Positions 25,902 through 35,066 of a stretch of DNA of 64,000 bases are shown here, one piece after another. The DNA lies in assembly GCA_002389905.1 (NCBI GenBank), contig DGRE01000071.1, forward strand, positions 62,001 through 126,000, in the 5' to 3' direction. A model generated the notes under the pieces. The model ran no database searches and was not told the origin of the DNA. It saw only the letters and a program-made list of their open reading frames with translations. The position numbers and the translations under genes are program-made. Origin of the DNA: Hungatella sp. UBA4396. GTDB taxonomy: Bacteria; Bacillota; Clostridia; Lachnospirales; Lachnospiraceae. The number at the start of each line of letters is the position of its first letter. Within the stretch, counting starts at the first letter, position 1.

Positions 25902-27513
25902 TGAGGTTTTGGTGCGCCTGGGAATCCAGTCCCTGATCAAATGGGAGAACCATGGATACCAGATTGTCTGTGACGCATCGGACGGGGCAGAGGCGCTTCA
26001 AAAGATCAGGCAGTATCAGCCGGATATTGTTCTCACGGACTTAAAGATGAGCCCAATGGATGGCTTTGAGCTGATCTCAGAATGCAGGGAAAAATATCCT
26101 CACATCCAGTTTATTGTTTTAAGCAGCTATAATGATTTTGATAACGTAAGAAATGCCATGAAGATGGGTGCTTTTGATTATGTTTTTAAATTGACGGTAA
26201 AGCCGGAAGAGCTGTTGAAAATTATGGATGAGGCCGCTTCCCTTGGGAAAGGGACAGAGGCGGCCCAGGAAACCGCCTCTCTGACAGAAAGGAATCTGGA
26301 AGTCATAAAAAAGGGATTGTTTAAAAGAATCTTAAATTCAGAAACATTTTTAAATAAATATTTAGAAGAGCTGACAAAGCTGCCCCTTTCCATAAGCTTT
26401 GACCGGCCCTTCTGCATTCTCTCCGTTACCATCGATGATTTTAAGGTGGTAAGAAAAAAGGGAGATTTCATGGATTTGGAACTTTTGATATTTACCATGG
26501 ATAATATCCTTGGGGAACTATTCGGACGTCATCATCGGGCGGAGGTGTTTCAGTATGGGGAATATGATTTTGCCGTAGCTGTAAACCGGGAAGAAAATCA
26601 GGACTCTTTGGCCTTCTTTACTGCAATGGAAAAAGAGTTCAGCTTCTTTACCGACTGTGCCAGACAGTATTACGGTCTGGAGGTGAGCGGAGCATTGAGC
26701 AGGGAGTGCAGGGGAATTCATGGATTAAAGAAAGCCATTGCCCAGAACAGGGATACGCTGAAAATGCGCTTTTTTTCGGAGCCCGGAAAACTTCATACAT
26801 ATGAGAAAACAATTAAGGAAAAGGCTGTACTTCCGCCTGAATTTCACAGCTCTGTGATAGAGGGCCTGGCGGCGGAACAGGATTTTTACGGAATCAGAAA
26901 GTTTATGGAGGAATTTTTTTGTTTTCTAAAAGAGAAAAAGCGGTGGGAGCCGGAGGAAATCCGCTATTTGCTGAGAAAGGCTTATGGAGCCCTGGCCTCT
27001 TCCTTTGCCCGCAGAAAAGCCGATATCGACATGTTCCTGGATAAGAACGGAATAAACATGGAGACCTCCATCAATGATTATACGTATCTGGAAAAAATCA
27101 GGCAATCCGTACTGGAACTGGTGGAACAGTATAAAAAAGAGTATGAATCAAACAGCGGCAGGATATTAAGAAAAGAGGTGGCCGAAGCCAAGAGCTTTGT
27201 CAGAAACCATATGAAGGAAGAACTGCAGGTTGCAGATATTGCGGCCATGGTAAATATGAGCGGCAGTTATTTTTCTCACATATTTAAAAAGGAAGAAGGG
27301 ATCAGCTTCTTAGAATATGTATACCGGGTGAGGATGGAGCATGCCAGATTCTTACTGGAAAGCAGTGATTTAAAGGTAAATGAGATTGCGGACCAGGTTG
27401 GGATTGTTAATCCCAATTATTTCAGCACCCAGTTTAAAAAGAGTGTGGGGCAGTCTCCTTTGGAATATCGCCAGGCACGATTGAGAAAGGCAGAGGAAAA
27501 TAGCAGGATTTGA
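25876..27513 (+). CDS. Response regulator with AraC-type DNA-binding domain (YesN type)
   Basis: A 545-residue regulator. The receiver domain (1-125) has acidic pocket residues in MIVDDEVLVR, phospho-acceptor Asp55 in VLTDLKMSP and the conserved Lys in FKLTVKP. A long middle region (130-430) is typical of YesN-like proteins, and an AraC double helix-turn-helix covers about 440-540 (VADIAAMVNMSGSYFSHIFKKEEG; NEIADQVGIVNPNYFSTQFKK). It overlaps the kinase gene by 26 bases, so the pair is co-translated. Probable target: the promoter of the sugar importer and oxidoreductase operon downstream. Confidence 0.94.
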   Translation: MKKVMIVDDEVLVRLGIQSLIKWENHGYQIVCDASDGAEALQKIRQYQPDIVLTDLKMSPMDGFELISECREKYPHIQFIVLSSYNDFDNVRNAMKMGAFDYVFKLTVKPEELLKIMDEAASLGKGTEAAQETASLTERNLEVIKKGLFKRILNSETFLNKYLEELTKLPLSISFDRPFCILSVTIDDFKVVRKKGDFMDLELLIFTMDNILGELFGRHHRAEVFQYGEYDFAVAVNREENQDSLAFFTAMEKEFSFFTDCARQYYGLEVSGALSRECRGIHGLKKAIAQNRDTLKMRFFSEPGKLHTYEKTIKEKAVLPPEFHSSVIEGLAAEQDFYGIRKFMEEFFCFLKEKKRWEPEEIRYLLRKAYGALASSFARRKADIDMFLDKNGINMETSINDYTYLEKIRQSVLELVEQYKKEYESNSGRILRKEVAEAKSFVRNHMKEELQVADIAAMVNMSGSYFSHIFKKEEGISFLEYVYRVRMEHARFLLESSDLKVNEIADQVGIVNPNYFSTQFKKSVGQSPLEYRQARLRKAEENSRI

Positions 27514-27591
27514 AAGAAAATAAGCAGGATTTTAGAGCATTGACCAAAAGAGGAATCAAGAGAGACGGAAATCGAAAAAATTGAAAGAAAG

Positions 27592-27628
27592 ACAGCAGGC
27601 AGGGAGATATTACTTGCCTGTTGTTTTT
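27592..27628 (+). terminator. Terminator after the two-component genes
   Basis: ACAGCAGGCA (27592-27601) pairs with TGCCTGTTGT (27615-27624), one G-T wobble, followed by TTTT. It separates the regulators from the importer operon. Confidence 0.8.
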
Positions 27629-27652
27629 GCTATAGTATAGACAGTTGTTACG

Positions 27653-27687
27653 GTTCAGGCATGGCGAAAATTTCTGCATGTCTGAAC
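27653..27687 (+). promoter_or_regulatory. Inverted repeat in the leader of the sugar importer operon
   Basis: GTTCAGGCATG (27653-27663) and CATGTCTGAAC (27677-27687) form an 11-bp near-perfect inverted repeat with a 13-base loop, 29 bases before the binding-protein ATG. It has no T-tract, so it is not a normal terminator. It could be an operator or an RNA element. Confidence 0.5.
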
Positions 27688-27715
27688 TGAACCAAAATGA
27701 TTGGAGGAAGGTTAC

Positions 27716-29113
27716 ATGAGAAAGTGGAAAAAGTTAGGGGCACTTGGCATGGCATCTCTCATGGCAATGTCAGTGCTGGCCGGCTGCCAGGGCGGCCAGA
27801 AGACGGAACAGACGACCGCATCGGCGGAGGCAGCAAAAACGGAGGGTGCAAAAACAGAGGAGCCCAAAGCCGGTAACGGAGAACCGGTGGTTTTACGAAT
27901 GTGGGGAGGAGTTCCTGCGGAAGCCGGGCCTCAGAGTGTTTGCGACAATTTCAACCAGCTCTACAAGGATAAAGGAATTCAGGTAGAATATGAAAGGTTT
28001 GTAAATGATGATACGGGAAATTTAAAACTGGAAACCAATCTTCTCTCTGGAGACGGAGTAGATCTTTATATGACCTACACCACTGATGTCCTGACAAAAC
28101 GGGCGGAAGGAAATATGGCTCTTGATCTTTCAGAGCTGATTGCCAGGGATAATTTCCAACTGACAGAGTATTTCGGAACTCTGGCTGAGGCTTATTACAT
28201 TAACGGGAAGCCTTATTCCATTCCCACAAAGCTGGATCAGTACGGAATTGTATTAAATCAAGACATGTTTGAAGAAGCCGGGATTGAAATTCCTACGGAA
28301 TGGACTTTTGAGGAATTCCGTGAGATTGCCAAAAAGCTTTCTCATGGAGAAGGCCAGGATAAGGTTTATGGCATGTTCTGGAACTCCCAGCAGGATCTGA
28401 CCTATCTTTTCACCTATTTAGCTGCTCAGACCAACGGCGGAGATCCTATGTATAAAAGTGACAAGGAAACCAGCTTTGACGATCCGGTGGTTCTTAAATC
28501 TGTTGAACTGATTAATAACATGATGAATGTGGATAAAACATCTCCTACCCATACAGATTCTGTAACCCAGAAGCTGTCACAGGAAAGTATGTTCCTGACA
28601 GGAAAGTCCGCTATGACGGTGGGCCCATGGATTGTAAGAAGCGTGAAAGACCAGGCCAGCTATCCTCATGACTTTAAGACTGCCTTTGCTCCTTATCCGG
28701 TGGCGGAAGAGGGACAGAGAAATTACACCCAGGGCGGCTATGGAGATCATCTGAGCATTAATCCAAAGTCCCAGAACATTGACGCTGCATGGGAATTTGC
28801 AAAGTGGTATGCAACCGAGGGAATGCTTCCGGTGGTAGAAGGCGGCCGTGTACCTGCTTCCAATACCTATAATGCCCTGGAAGTGACCGAGGCATTTGTC
28901 ATGGGGGCAGAAGATTATCTGGATGCAGAAACCACCCAGAAGATACTCATAACACCAGCCGACAATTATGCGGTTCCATCCATTACCAATCATATTGCAG
29001 AGATAAAGAAAGTCGCAGTGGAAGAGCTGGAAGGTATCTTTATCGGAAAGCAGACGGTGGAAGATGGAATGAAAAAGGCCAAAGCAAGGGCGGATGAGCT
29101 TTTGCAGAAATAA
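27716..29113 (+). CDS. Sugar ABC transporter substrate-binding lipoprotein (SBP_bac_1)
   Basis: A 465-residue extracellular solute-binding protein of the MalE/UgpB type. It starts with a signal peptide and lipobox VLAGC, followed by a Thr/Ala/Lys/Glu-rich linker. VVLRMWGG opens the mature fold; YSIPTKLDQYGIVLNQDMFEEAG and the FLTGKSAMTVGPW segment are typical. The start at 27716 follows GGAGGAAGG. It is the first gene of an importer-oxidoreductase operon and delivers the ligand to the two permeases downstream. The ligand is probably an oligosaccharide or glycoside. Confidence 0.93.
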   Translation: MRKWKKLGALGMASLMAMSVLAGCQGGQKTEQTTASAEAAKTEGAKTEEPKAGNGEPVVLRMWGGVPAEAGPQSVCDNFNQLYKDKGIQVEYERFVNDDTGNLKLETNLLSGDGVDLYMTYTTDVLTKRAEGNMALDLSELIARDNFQLTEYFGTLAEAYYINGKPYSIPTKLDQYGIVLNQDMFEEAGIEIPTEWTFEEFREIAKKLSHGEGQDKVYGMFWNSQQDLTYLFTYLAAQTNGGDPMYKSDKETSFDDPVVLKSVELINNMMNVDKTSPTHTDSVTQKLSQESMFLTGKSAMTVGPWIVRSVKDQASYPHDFKTAFAPYPVAEEGQRNYTQGGYGDHLSINPKSQNIDAAWEFAKWYATEGMLPVVEGGRVPASNTYNALEVTEAFVMGAEDYLDAETTQKILITPADNYAVPSITNHIAEIKKVAVEELEGIFIGKQTVEDGMKKAKARADELLQK

Positions 29114-29125
29114 TCAGAGACAAAA

Positions 29126-29164
29126 TTCCCGGAGCTGCCCCAAAGGAAATGGCAGCTCCGGGAA
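29126..29164 (+). promoter_or_regulatory. Intercistronic 14-bp perfect hairpin without T-tract
   Basis: TTCCCGGAGCTGCC (29126-29139) pairs perfectly with GGCAGCTCCGGGAA (29151-29164), with an 11-base loop. It is followed by AATAATAATAA, so it should not terminate in this direction. It lies between the binding protein and permease genes, where such structures commonly shield the upstream message from decay and keep binding-protein levels above permease levels. Confidence 0.75.
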
Positions 29165-29217
29165 AATAATAATAACGTCCTGCGTAAGTAAAAAAAGAAA
29201 GGAGGGAACCGCTGATC

Positions 29218-30114
29218 ATGAAAAAAATCAGGCTTAGCAAACAGTTAAAAATCGATTTGACAGGCTATGCTTTCATACTGCCTAATATCATCGGAGTATG
29301 TCTTTTCACCCTGTTTCCCATGATCTTTTCCCTGATCATCAGCTTTACGGACTGGGATTATACCAAAGGGATCGGCAACTGGAACTTTATCGGACTGGAA
29401 AATTTTACCGAAATGTGGCAGGATGAGTGGTTTACCAGTTCCCTGATTAACACAATCATTTTTGCGGTGGGAGTGGTGCCGGTGACAGTTTTCCTGGCTT
29501 TGGTGCTGGCCGTTATCATCGATAAATACTGCGTTGCCAGACTTCCTATAAGGCTGGCGCTTTTTATGCCCTATATATCCAATATTGTTGCGGTTGCCAT
29601 TGTATGGGTGATGATGTATTCCCCCTGGGGGCCCTTTACCCAGATGGTGAAATTCTTTGGAGTGGAAAATCCCCCCCAGTGGCTTGGAGACACAACCTGG
29701 GCTCTGCCGGCACTGATGCTTATGACCGTATGGTCGGGAGTGGGATATGCCAATATGATCTATACGTCAGCACTTCAGGGACTTCCTCAGGATGTTTATG
29801 AGGCTGCGGATATTGACGGAGCAAATGAAGTTCAGAAGTTTTTTAAGCTTACCATTCCATTTTTATCACCAACCACCTTTTTCCTGATCATTACCACATT
29901 TATCACCTCCTTTCAGGTGTTTGCGCCCATACAGATCATGACAAGAGGCGGCCCCGGAACAGCCACCAATGTGCTGGTTTACTATGTTTACACTTCAGCC
30001 TTTACCTTTTACAAGATGGGATATGCCTCTGCTATGTCATGGATATTATTCTTGATTTTATTCGGTATAACCATGTTTCAATGGGCAGGGCAGAAAAAAT
30101 GGGTCAGCTATTAG
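29218..30114 (+). CDS. Sugar ABC transporter permease (MalF/UgpA type)
   Basis: A 298-residue six-helix permease. The N-terminus YAFILPNIIGVCLFTLFPM is typical, and the EAA motif reads EAADIDGANEVQKFFKLTIPFLSP near residue 200. GGAGGGAACC ribosome site. It forms a heterodimeric channel with the next gene. No ATPase gene lies in this operon, so a shared MsmX-type ATPase encoded elsewhere is presumably used, as is common in Firmicutes. Confidence 0.94.
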   Translation: MKKIRLSKQLKIDLTGYAFILPNIIGVCLFTLFPMIFSLIISFTDWDYTKGIGNWNFIGLENFTEMWQDEWFTSSLINTIIFAVGVVPVTVFLALVLAVIIDKYCVARLPIRLALFMPYISNIVAVAIVWVMMYSPWGPFTQMVKFFGVENPPQWLGDTTWALPALMLMTVWSGVGYANMIYTSALQGLPQDVYEAADIDGANEVQKFFKLTIPFLSPTTFFLIITTFITSFQVFAPIQIMTRGGPGTATNVLVYYVYTSAFTFYKMGYASAMSWILFLILFGITMFQWAGQKKWVSY

Positions 30115-30135
30115 ATGAAAAAGGAGGCGGATGGA

Positions 30136-30987
30136 ATGAAGAAATACCAACGGATCATCTTAAGGATTCTGTTTACCGTAGTCATAGGGGCTCTGGCTGT
30201 CTCCATGATTACTCCGTTTTTATGGATGCTTTCGGCATCAATGAAGCTTCCCCTGGATGTCATGAAGCTGCCGATTGAATGGATACCAAAATATTTTTAT
30301 CCCGATAATTACAAGAAAGTGTGGAATGTGGGAGGGCTGGCAGCAAGGAACTATCATTTTGGCCTGGCATACTGGAACTCCTTGAAGATTGCCGCTATTA
30401 ATCTGACTGGATCGGTGCTTACCAGCACTCTGGCGGGGTATGCCTTTGCTAAAATAAAGTTCAGGGGACGAAATGTTCTGTTCCTGATCTATCTGGCCAC
30501 TATGATGATCCCCAGCCAGGTAACGCTGATTCCCAAGTTTGTTATGTTCAACAAAATGGGATTGACCGGAACTCACTTAACCCTGATTCTGCCGGGACTG
30601 ATTACCATCACAGGAACGTTTCTTATGCGCCAGTATTTTATGCAGATCCCCGATGAGCTGAGGGAGTCGGCAAGGGTGGATGGAGCCCACGAGTTTCTCA
30701 TTTGGCTGAAGATCATGGTGCCCATTGCAAAGCCTAATATGGCATCTCTGGCAATGGTGGTATTTCTTTGGAACTGGAACAGCTATCTGGAGCCTCTGGT
30801 ATTTTTAAACGATTGGAGATTATATACGATTCCCATTGCTCTTACAAATTTTATTGAAGAAAGCGTGACGGAATACAACCTGATTATGGCGGCGGCAGCC
30901 TCCGCTTTGATTCCGGCTTTCCTTGTGTTTTTGCTGGGGCAGAAGTTTCTTGTCAAGGGCCTGGTGGCCGGTGCGGTGAAAGGATAA
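30136..30987 (+). CDS. Sugar ABC transporter permease (MalG/UgpE type)
   Basis: A 283-residue six-helix permease with the EAA motif ESARVDGAHEFLIWLKIMVPIAKP near residue 180 and the family start MITPFLWMLSASMK. The start is at 30136, 9 bases after AAGGAGG; the in-frame ATG at 30115 precedes that ribosome site and is unlikely. It is the partner of the permease immediately upstream. Confidence 0.94.
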   Translation: MKKYQRIILRILFTVVIGALAVSMITPFLWMLSASMKLPLDVMKLPIEWIPKYFYPDNYKKVWNVGGLAARNYHFGLAYWNSLKIAAINLTGSVLTSTLAGYAFAKIKFRGRNVLFLIYLATMMIPSQVTLIPKFVMFNKMGLTGTHLTLILPGLITITGTFLMRQYFMQIPDELRESARVDGAHEFLIWLKIMVPIAKPNMASLAMVVFLWNWNSYLEPLVFLNDWRLYTIPIALTNFIEESVTEYNLIMAAAASALIPAFLVFLLGQKFLVKGLVAGAVKG

Positions 30988-30997
30988 GGTTAAGAAT

Positions 30998-32281
30998 ATG
31001 AAATATATAACAGAAAATAAGAGGGAAATACCCGTAATTCGTGAAGTGGATGTGCTGGTGCTGGGCGCAGGTCCAGCAGGAATCGGAGCAGCGGTTGCGG
31101 CCGCAAGAGAAGGTGCGGTAACTATGCTGGCGGAACAGACGGGAGATGTGGGAGGAATTGCCACGGCTGGGCTTATGAGCCATTGGACGGGAAAAACAGA
31201 AGGGGGATTTTATGAGGAAATATTAAGCCGTTCGGCAGAGCTTACGGGAGAAGGACGGCAGATCATCAATCCGGAGCGCTTAAAAACAGTTTTCCTTCGC
31301 ATTCTTACAGAGGCAGGAGTTCACCTCCGGCTTTATACCTTTGCCAGCGATGCCATTATGGAAGGAAATGTGATTAAGGGAGTAATCATGGAAAGCAAAT
31401 CAGGCAGGGAGGCTGTCCTGGCAAAGATCGTTATTGACGCCACAGGAGACGGAGATATAGCGGCAAAGGCCGGTGCTCCCTATGTTAAGGGAAGAGAAAG
31501 CGACGGACTTATGCAGCCTGCTACGATCATGTTTAAAGTGGCCGGTGTGGATGAGGAGAGGGGCGTTTTTCCGGGAGGTTTTGAAGAAAGCTTTGCTCTT
31601 CCTGACGGAGATTTACAGGAGCTGGGAAAAAAGCACCTGCCCAGTCCGGCAGGGCACGTGCTTCTTTACAAGACAACGCTTCCGGGAGTGGTCACCTGCA
31701 ATATGACCAACTGCACCGGAGTGGATGGCACAAGTGTGGAGGATCTTACAAAAGCAACTCTGGTCTGCAGAGAGCAGATGGATGAAATCATTGCTTTTCT
31801 TAGAAGATATGTTCCCGGGTTTGAAAATTGTTATATCATCAGTTCCGCTTCCCTGGTGGGAATCCGGGAAACCAGGCATTTTAAGGGAGAGGAGACCATT
31901 GAGCCGCAGGATATTCTGGAGGCCCGGGTATTTGAAAACTGGGTGGTGGCCAAGGCCAGCTTTAACTTTGACGTACACAATCTGACCGGCAACGGTCTTG
32001 ATGAAACCGGCTGTCAAAAGCATTTCCCCCAGACAAAAGGATATACCATTCCTTATGGCTGTTTTGTTCCTTTGGAAATTGACAATCTGTATCTGGCAGG
32101 AAGAAATATCTCAGGAACTCACATGGCCCATTCCAATTACCGGGTCATGCCAATCTGCGCCAATATGGGGCAGGCGGTGGGGATTGCCGCAGCCATGTGC
32201 GCCGGTTCCGGAATAGTGCCCAGAACCCTTGAAGTGAAAAAGGTTCAGAGCCGTCTTATGGAATTGGGGGTGAGTCCGTGA
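30998..32281 (+). CDS. FAD-dependent oxidoreductase (FAD_oxidored family), single domain
   Basis: A 427-residue flavoprotein. The dinucleotide-binding motif VLVLGAGPAGIGAAVAAAREG is at residues 18-38, with VGGIATAGL next, where FAD contacts are expected. The ATGDGDIAAKAGAPY segment near 150 and the C-terminal NLYLAGRNISGTHMAHSNYRVMP motif complete the FAD domain. It overlaps the next oxidoreductase by 4 bases. The substrate is unknown; its co-transcription with a sugar importer suggests oxidation of the imported sugar or glycoside. No catalytic partner such as a glycosidase or kinase is in the operon. Confidence 0.85.
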   Translation: MKYITENKREIPVIREVDVLVLGAGPAGIGAAVAAAREGAVTMLAEQTGDVGGIATAGLMSHWTGKTEGGFYEEILSRSAELTGEGRQIINPERLKTVFLRILTEAGVHLRLYTFASDAIMEGNVIKGVIMESKSGREAVLAKIVIDATGDGDIAAKAGAPYVKGRESDGLMQPATIMFKVAGVDEERGVFPGGFEESFALPDGDLQELGKKHLPSPAGHVLLYKTTLPGVVTCNMTNCTGVDGTSVEDLTKATLVCREQMDEIIAFLRRYVPGFENCYIISSASLVGIRETRHFKGEETIEPQDILEARVFENWVVAKASFNFDVHNLTGNGLDETGCQKHFPQTKGYTIPYGCFVPLEIDNLYLAGRNISGTHMAHSNYRVMPICANMGQAVGIAAAMCAGSGIVPRTLEVKKVQSRLMELGVSP

Positions 32282-34029
32282 AAACCCAGCATTATGATTT
32301 TGTTGTAGTGGGAGGCGGTATGTCCGGCGTCTGCGCAGCCATTGCCGCCGCCAGAAGAGGAGTGAAGACTGCCCTGATCCATAACAGGCCGGTGTTAGGA
32401 GGCAATGCAAGCTCTGAAATCCGGATGCACATCTGTGGGGCGGATCATCACATGTCAGTACCCAATGCAAGGGAAACCGGTATTATAGAAGAAATACTTC
32501 TGGAAAACAAGCGGAGAAACCCGGAGATGGTATATCCGATTTTTGATTCCATACTATGGGAAAAAGTCCGCTATCAGGAGAATCTGACTCTTTATTTAAA
32601 TACTCACATGACCGAGGTCCTGTGTGATGGTGACAGGATTGATGCGGTATACGCCCTGCAGATGACAACGGAAAAATCCTTCTGTATTTTCGGTACCATG
32701 TTTTTAGATGCAACGGGAGACGGCGTACTGGGGGCGAGAGCAGGAGCTGAGTACCGGATCGGAAGGGAGAGCAGTTCCCAATATGGAGAGTCCCTGGCTC
32801 CGGAAAAAGAAGACCCTTATACCATGGGAAACTCACTCATGTTCAAGGCCAGGGATATGGGGCATAAGGTGCCGTTTATAAAGCCCTTCTGGGCCAATAC
32901 TTATACAGAGGAGCAGCTTAAACTGCGGGATCATAGCGATATTACCTCAGGATACTGGTGGATCGAACTGGGAGGAGGAGAACAGGATGTGATTTCCCAC
33001 GGGGAAGAACTTCGGGATGAGCTGCTAAAGGCGGTATTCGGTGTATGGGATCATATTAAAAACGGCGGGGAACACGGAGCAGGGCAAATGGAACTGGAAT
33101 GGGTGGGCTTTCTGCCTGGAAAAAGGGAAAGCCGCCGGCTCATCGGCGATTATGTGCTGACAGAAAAGGATTGTCTGGAAAGTACCCGTTTTGAGGATGC
33201 CGTAGCCTATGGGGGCTGGCCCATGGATATCCATACGGTAGAAGGCTTTTTAAATGAGAGTGATGATCCTACGGTCTGGAATCAGGTAAACGGCATATAT
33301 TCCATTCCTTATCGCTGTCTGTATTCAAAAAACATACGAAATCTGTTTTTAGGAGGCAGGGCTATCAGTTGTTCCCATGTAGCATTTTCCTCCACAAGGG
33401 TCATGGGAACCTGCGCGGTCGTGGGCCAGGCGGCTGGTACGGCCGCTTCCATGGCAGTAACAAGGAATCTGGGGCCGAGAGCGCTTCTGGATTGTGTGGG
33501 AGAGCTTCAGCAGGAGCTTTTAAAGGATGGCTGTTATATTCCCTTTGTTTTTAACTGTGATTCAGCTGATTATGCCAGACAGGCAGCGGTGACGGCTGCC
33601 TGCCATATCCCGGGAAACGAGCCGGAAAAGGTCATAAGCGGAGTGGCAAGAACGGTGGAGGGAGAGTCAAACTGCTGGCGTGCTCCTATAGAGGGCTGTC
33701 CGTCCCTGCTTCTTTCCCTGCCGGGGAAAAAGCCGATCCGGGAAGTACATCTGGTTCTGGACTCCAATTTAAGCAGGGAGATCACTCCGTCCATAAACCA
33801 GGGCGTGTTGTCCAGACAGAAGTCCGGGCCCCCGCCGGAGTTGTTAAAGGAGTATGAAGTAGAGATTCTCTTAGATGGGGAGGTTGTGGATCACATCGCA
33901 GCTCAGTCCCAGGGCCAGAGGCTTCAGCGGCTGTACATTGACGGAACAGAAGGAGATGCTGTCCGGATCAGGGCCATTTCCACATATGGCAGCAGGGAAG
34001 CAGGGATTTTTGAAGTAAGAATATATTGA
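32278..34029 (+). CDS. FAD-dependent oxidoreductase (FAD_oxidored family) with C-terminal beta-sandwich-like domain
   Basis: A 583-residue flavoprotein starting at GTG, which overlaps the previous stop by 4 bases. Residues 1-430 form the FAD_oxidored domain: FVVVGGGMSGVCAAIAAARRG, VLGGNASSEIRMH, FLDATGDGVLGARAGAEYRIG, and NLFLGGRAISCSHVAFSSTRVMG near the end. Residues about 440-583 look like a discoidin or carbohydrate-binding beta-sandwich, ending AISTYGSREAGIFEVRIY. It shares the fold but not the length of the gene before it. The two probably act in sequence or as a complex on the imported compound. Confidence 0.82.
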   Translation: MKTQHYDFVVVGGGMSGVCAAIAAARRGVKTALIHNRPVLGGNASSEIRMHICGADHHMSVPNARETGIIEEILLENKRRNPEMVYPIFDSILWEKVRYQENLTLYLNTHMTEVLCDGDRIDAVYALQMTTEKSFCIFGTMFLDATGDGVLGARAGAEYRIGRESSSQYGESLAPEKEDPYTMGNSLMFKARDMGHKVPFIKPFWANTYTEEQLKLRDHSDITSGYWWIELGGGEQDVISHGEELRDELLKAVFGVWDHIKNGGEHGAGQMELEWVGFLPGKRESRRLIGDYVLTEKDCLESTRFEDAVAYGGWPMDIHTVEGFLNESDDPTVWNQVNGIYSIPYRCLYSKNIRNLFLGGRAISCSHVAFSSTRVMGTCAVVGQAAGTAASMAVTRNLGPRALLDCVGELQQELLKDGCYIPFVFNCDSADYARQAAVTAACHIPGNEPEKVISGVARTVEGESNCWRAPIEGCPSLLLSLPGKKPIREVHLVLDSNLSREITPSINQGVLSRQKSGPPPELLKEYEVEILLDGEVVDHIAAQSQGQRLQRLYIDGTEGDAVRIRAISTYGSREAGIFEVRIY

Positions 34030-34047
34030 TGCAGAGGTAAGATGTCT

Positions 34048-34090
34048 AATGCCTTCTCAGGGATGAATAATTCCATGAGAAGGCATTTTT
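34048..34090 (+). terminator. Terminator of the importer-oxidoreductase operon
   Basis: AATGCCTTCTCA (34048-34059) pairs with TGAGAAGGCATT (34076-34087), and the T run continues to 34090. It faces the convergent LysR gene. Confidence 0.85.
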
Positions 34091-34105
34091 CAGTCATAGG
34101 GCATT

Positions 34106-34999
34106 TTAATAAAAATATTTCTTTATATTTTCACAGAAGCCAGCGGCCGCCTGGTTTAAGATCCAGTTTTTTCTGGTTACAAAGGCATTGAGCCTGGTCT
34201 GCCGGGGAGCTACGGAGTAATAAGCCACCCGCTCCCGTTCTTTGGAACAGGATTCACCGATAAAGGTGACCCCGATTCCCATGGCAACCATGCTGCGGGT
34301 TGCGGAAATGCTGTTAGTCTCGCATACGGTGCGGGGAATCCAGCCAGTCTGTTCCAGCACCTCATCGGTAATATAGCGGAGGGTGGAACCTTTCTTGGAA
34401 AGCAGGATGTTTTCGTCTCCGAAGTTTTCTTCAAATTCTTCGATCTTAATGGGCTTGTCCCGGTTCTTTCGGCAGTAAGGATGGCTGGCGGGAATGGCTA
34501 ATAACACTTCCTCCTCCCGGAGTATGGTGATTTGATCCGGTGAAAATGGTTCCGTAAGGTTTAATGCCATAATGCCGCAGTCAATGCTTTCCTCCAGAAG
34601 CAGCTTTGTAAGGGCAGGAAGTCCGGCTTCCGAAATCTCTATGGTAACCTCCGGATAAAGGGCTTTAAAGGCAGGGATGATCTCTATGAGCATCTCCAGC
34701 CCAAACTGGGAGGTAACGCCTACCGTAATGTGGCCCCTGTTATCTAAGTTCTGTATGTTCTGGTAAAGGGTATTCTTAATGGATATCACCTTCCCGGCAG
34801 CCTGGATATAAAGATGCCCTGCCGGAGTCAGTGACAGGCGTCCCTTGCTCCGGTAAAAGAGAGGAGTGCCCAGCTCACTTTCCAGCTTGGAGAGATACTG
34901 GCTCAAGGTGGATTGGGAAACGAACAGTTCTTCGGCTGCTTTTGTCATATTTCCCTTTTGGGCAATGGTTAAAATATAGCTGAGATAACGGGTATCCAT
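34106..34999 (-). CDS. LysR-family transcriptional regulator
   Basis: A 297-residue LysR protein. The N-terminal winged helix is MDTRYLSYILTIAQKGNMTKAAEELFVSQSTLSQYLSKLE in three overlapping parts, and the effector-binding domain covers about 90-297. AAGGAGG ribosome site. It lies 67 bases downstream of the OmpR-type regulator on the same strand and may be in one transcript with it. Both genes are divergent from the tricarboxylate transporter operon, which makes control of that operon plausible. Effector unknown. Confidence 0.92.
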   Translation of the reverse strand: MDTRYLSYILTIAQKGNMTKAAEELFVSQSTLSQYLSKLESELGTPLFYRSKGRLSLTPAGHLYIQAAGKVISIKNTLYQNIQNLDNRGHITVGVTSQFGLEMLIEIIPAFKALYPEVTIEISEAGLPALTKLLLEESIDCGIMALNLTEPFSPDQITILREEEVLLAIPASHPYCRKNRDKPIKIEEFEENFGDENILLSKKGSTLRYITDEVLEQTGWIPRTVCETNSISATRSMVAMGIGVTFIGESCSKERERVAYYSVAPRQTRLNAFVTRKNWILNQAAAGFCENIKKYFY

Positions 35000-35066
35000 G
35001 GCAGAACCTCCTTTTTACCAAGATGAGAAAATGATCAGCTGCAGTTCACTGCGTTCATGGCTTTTT

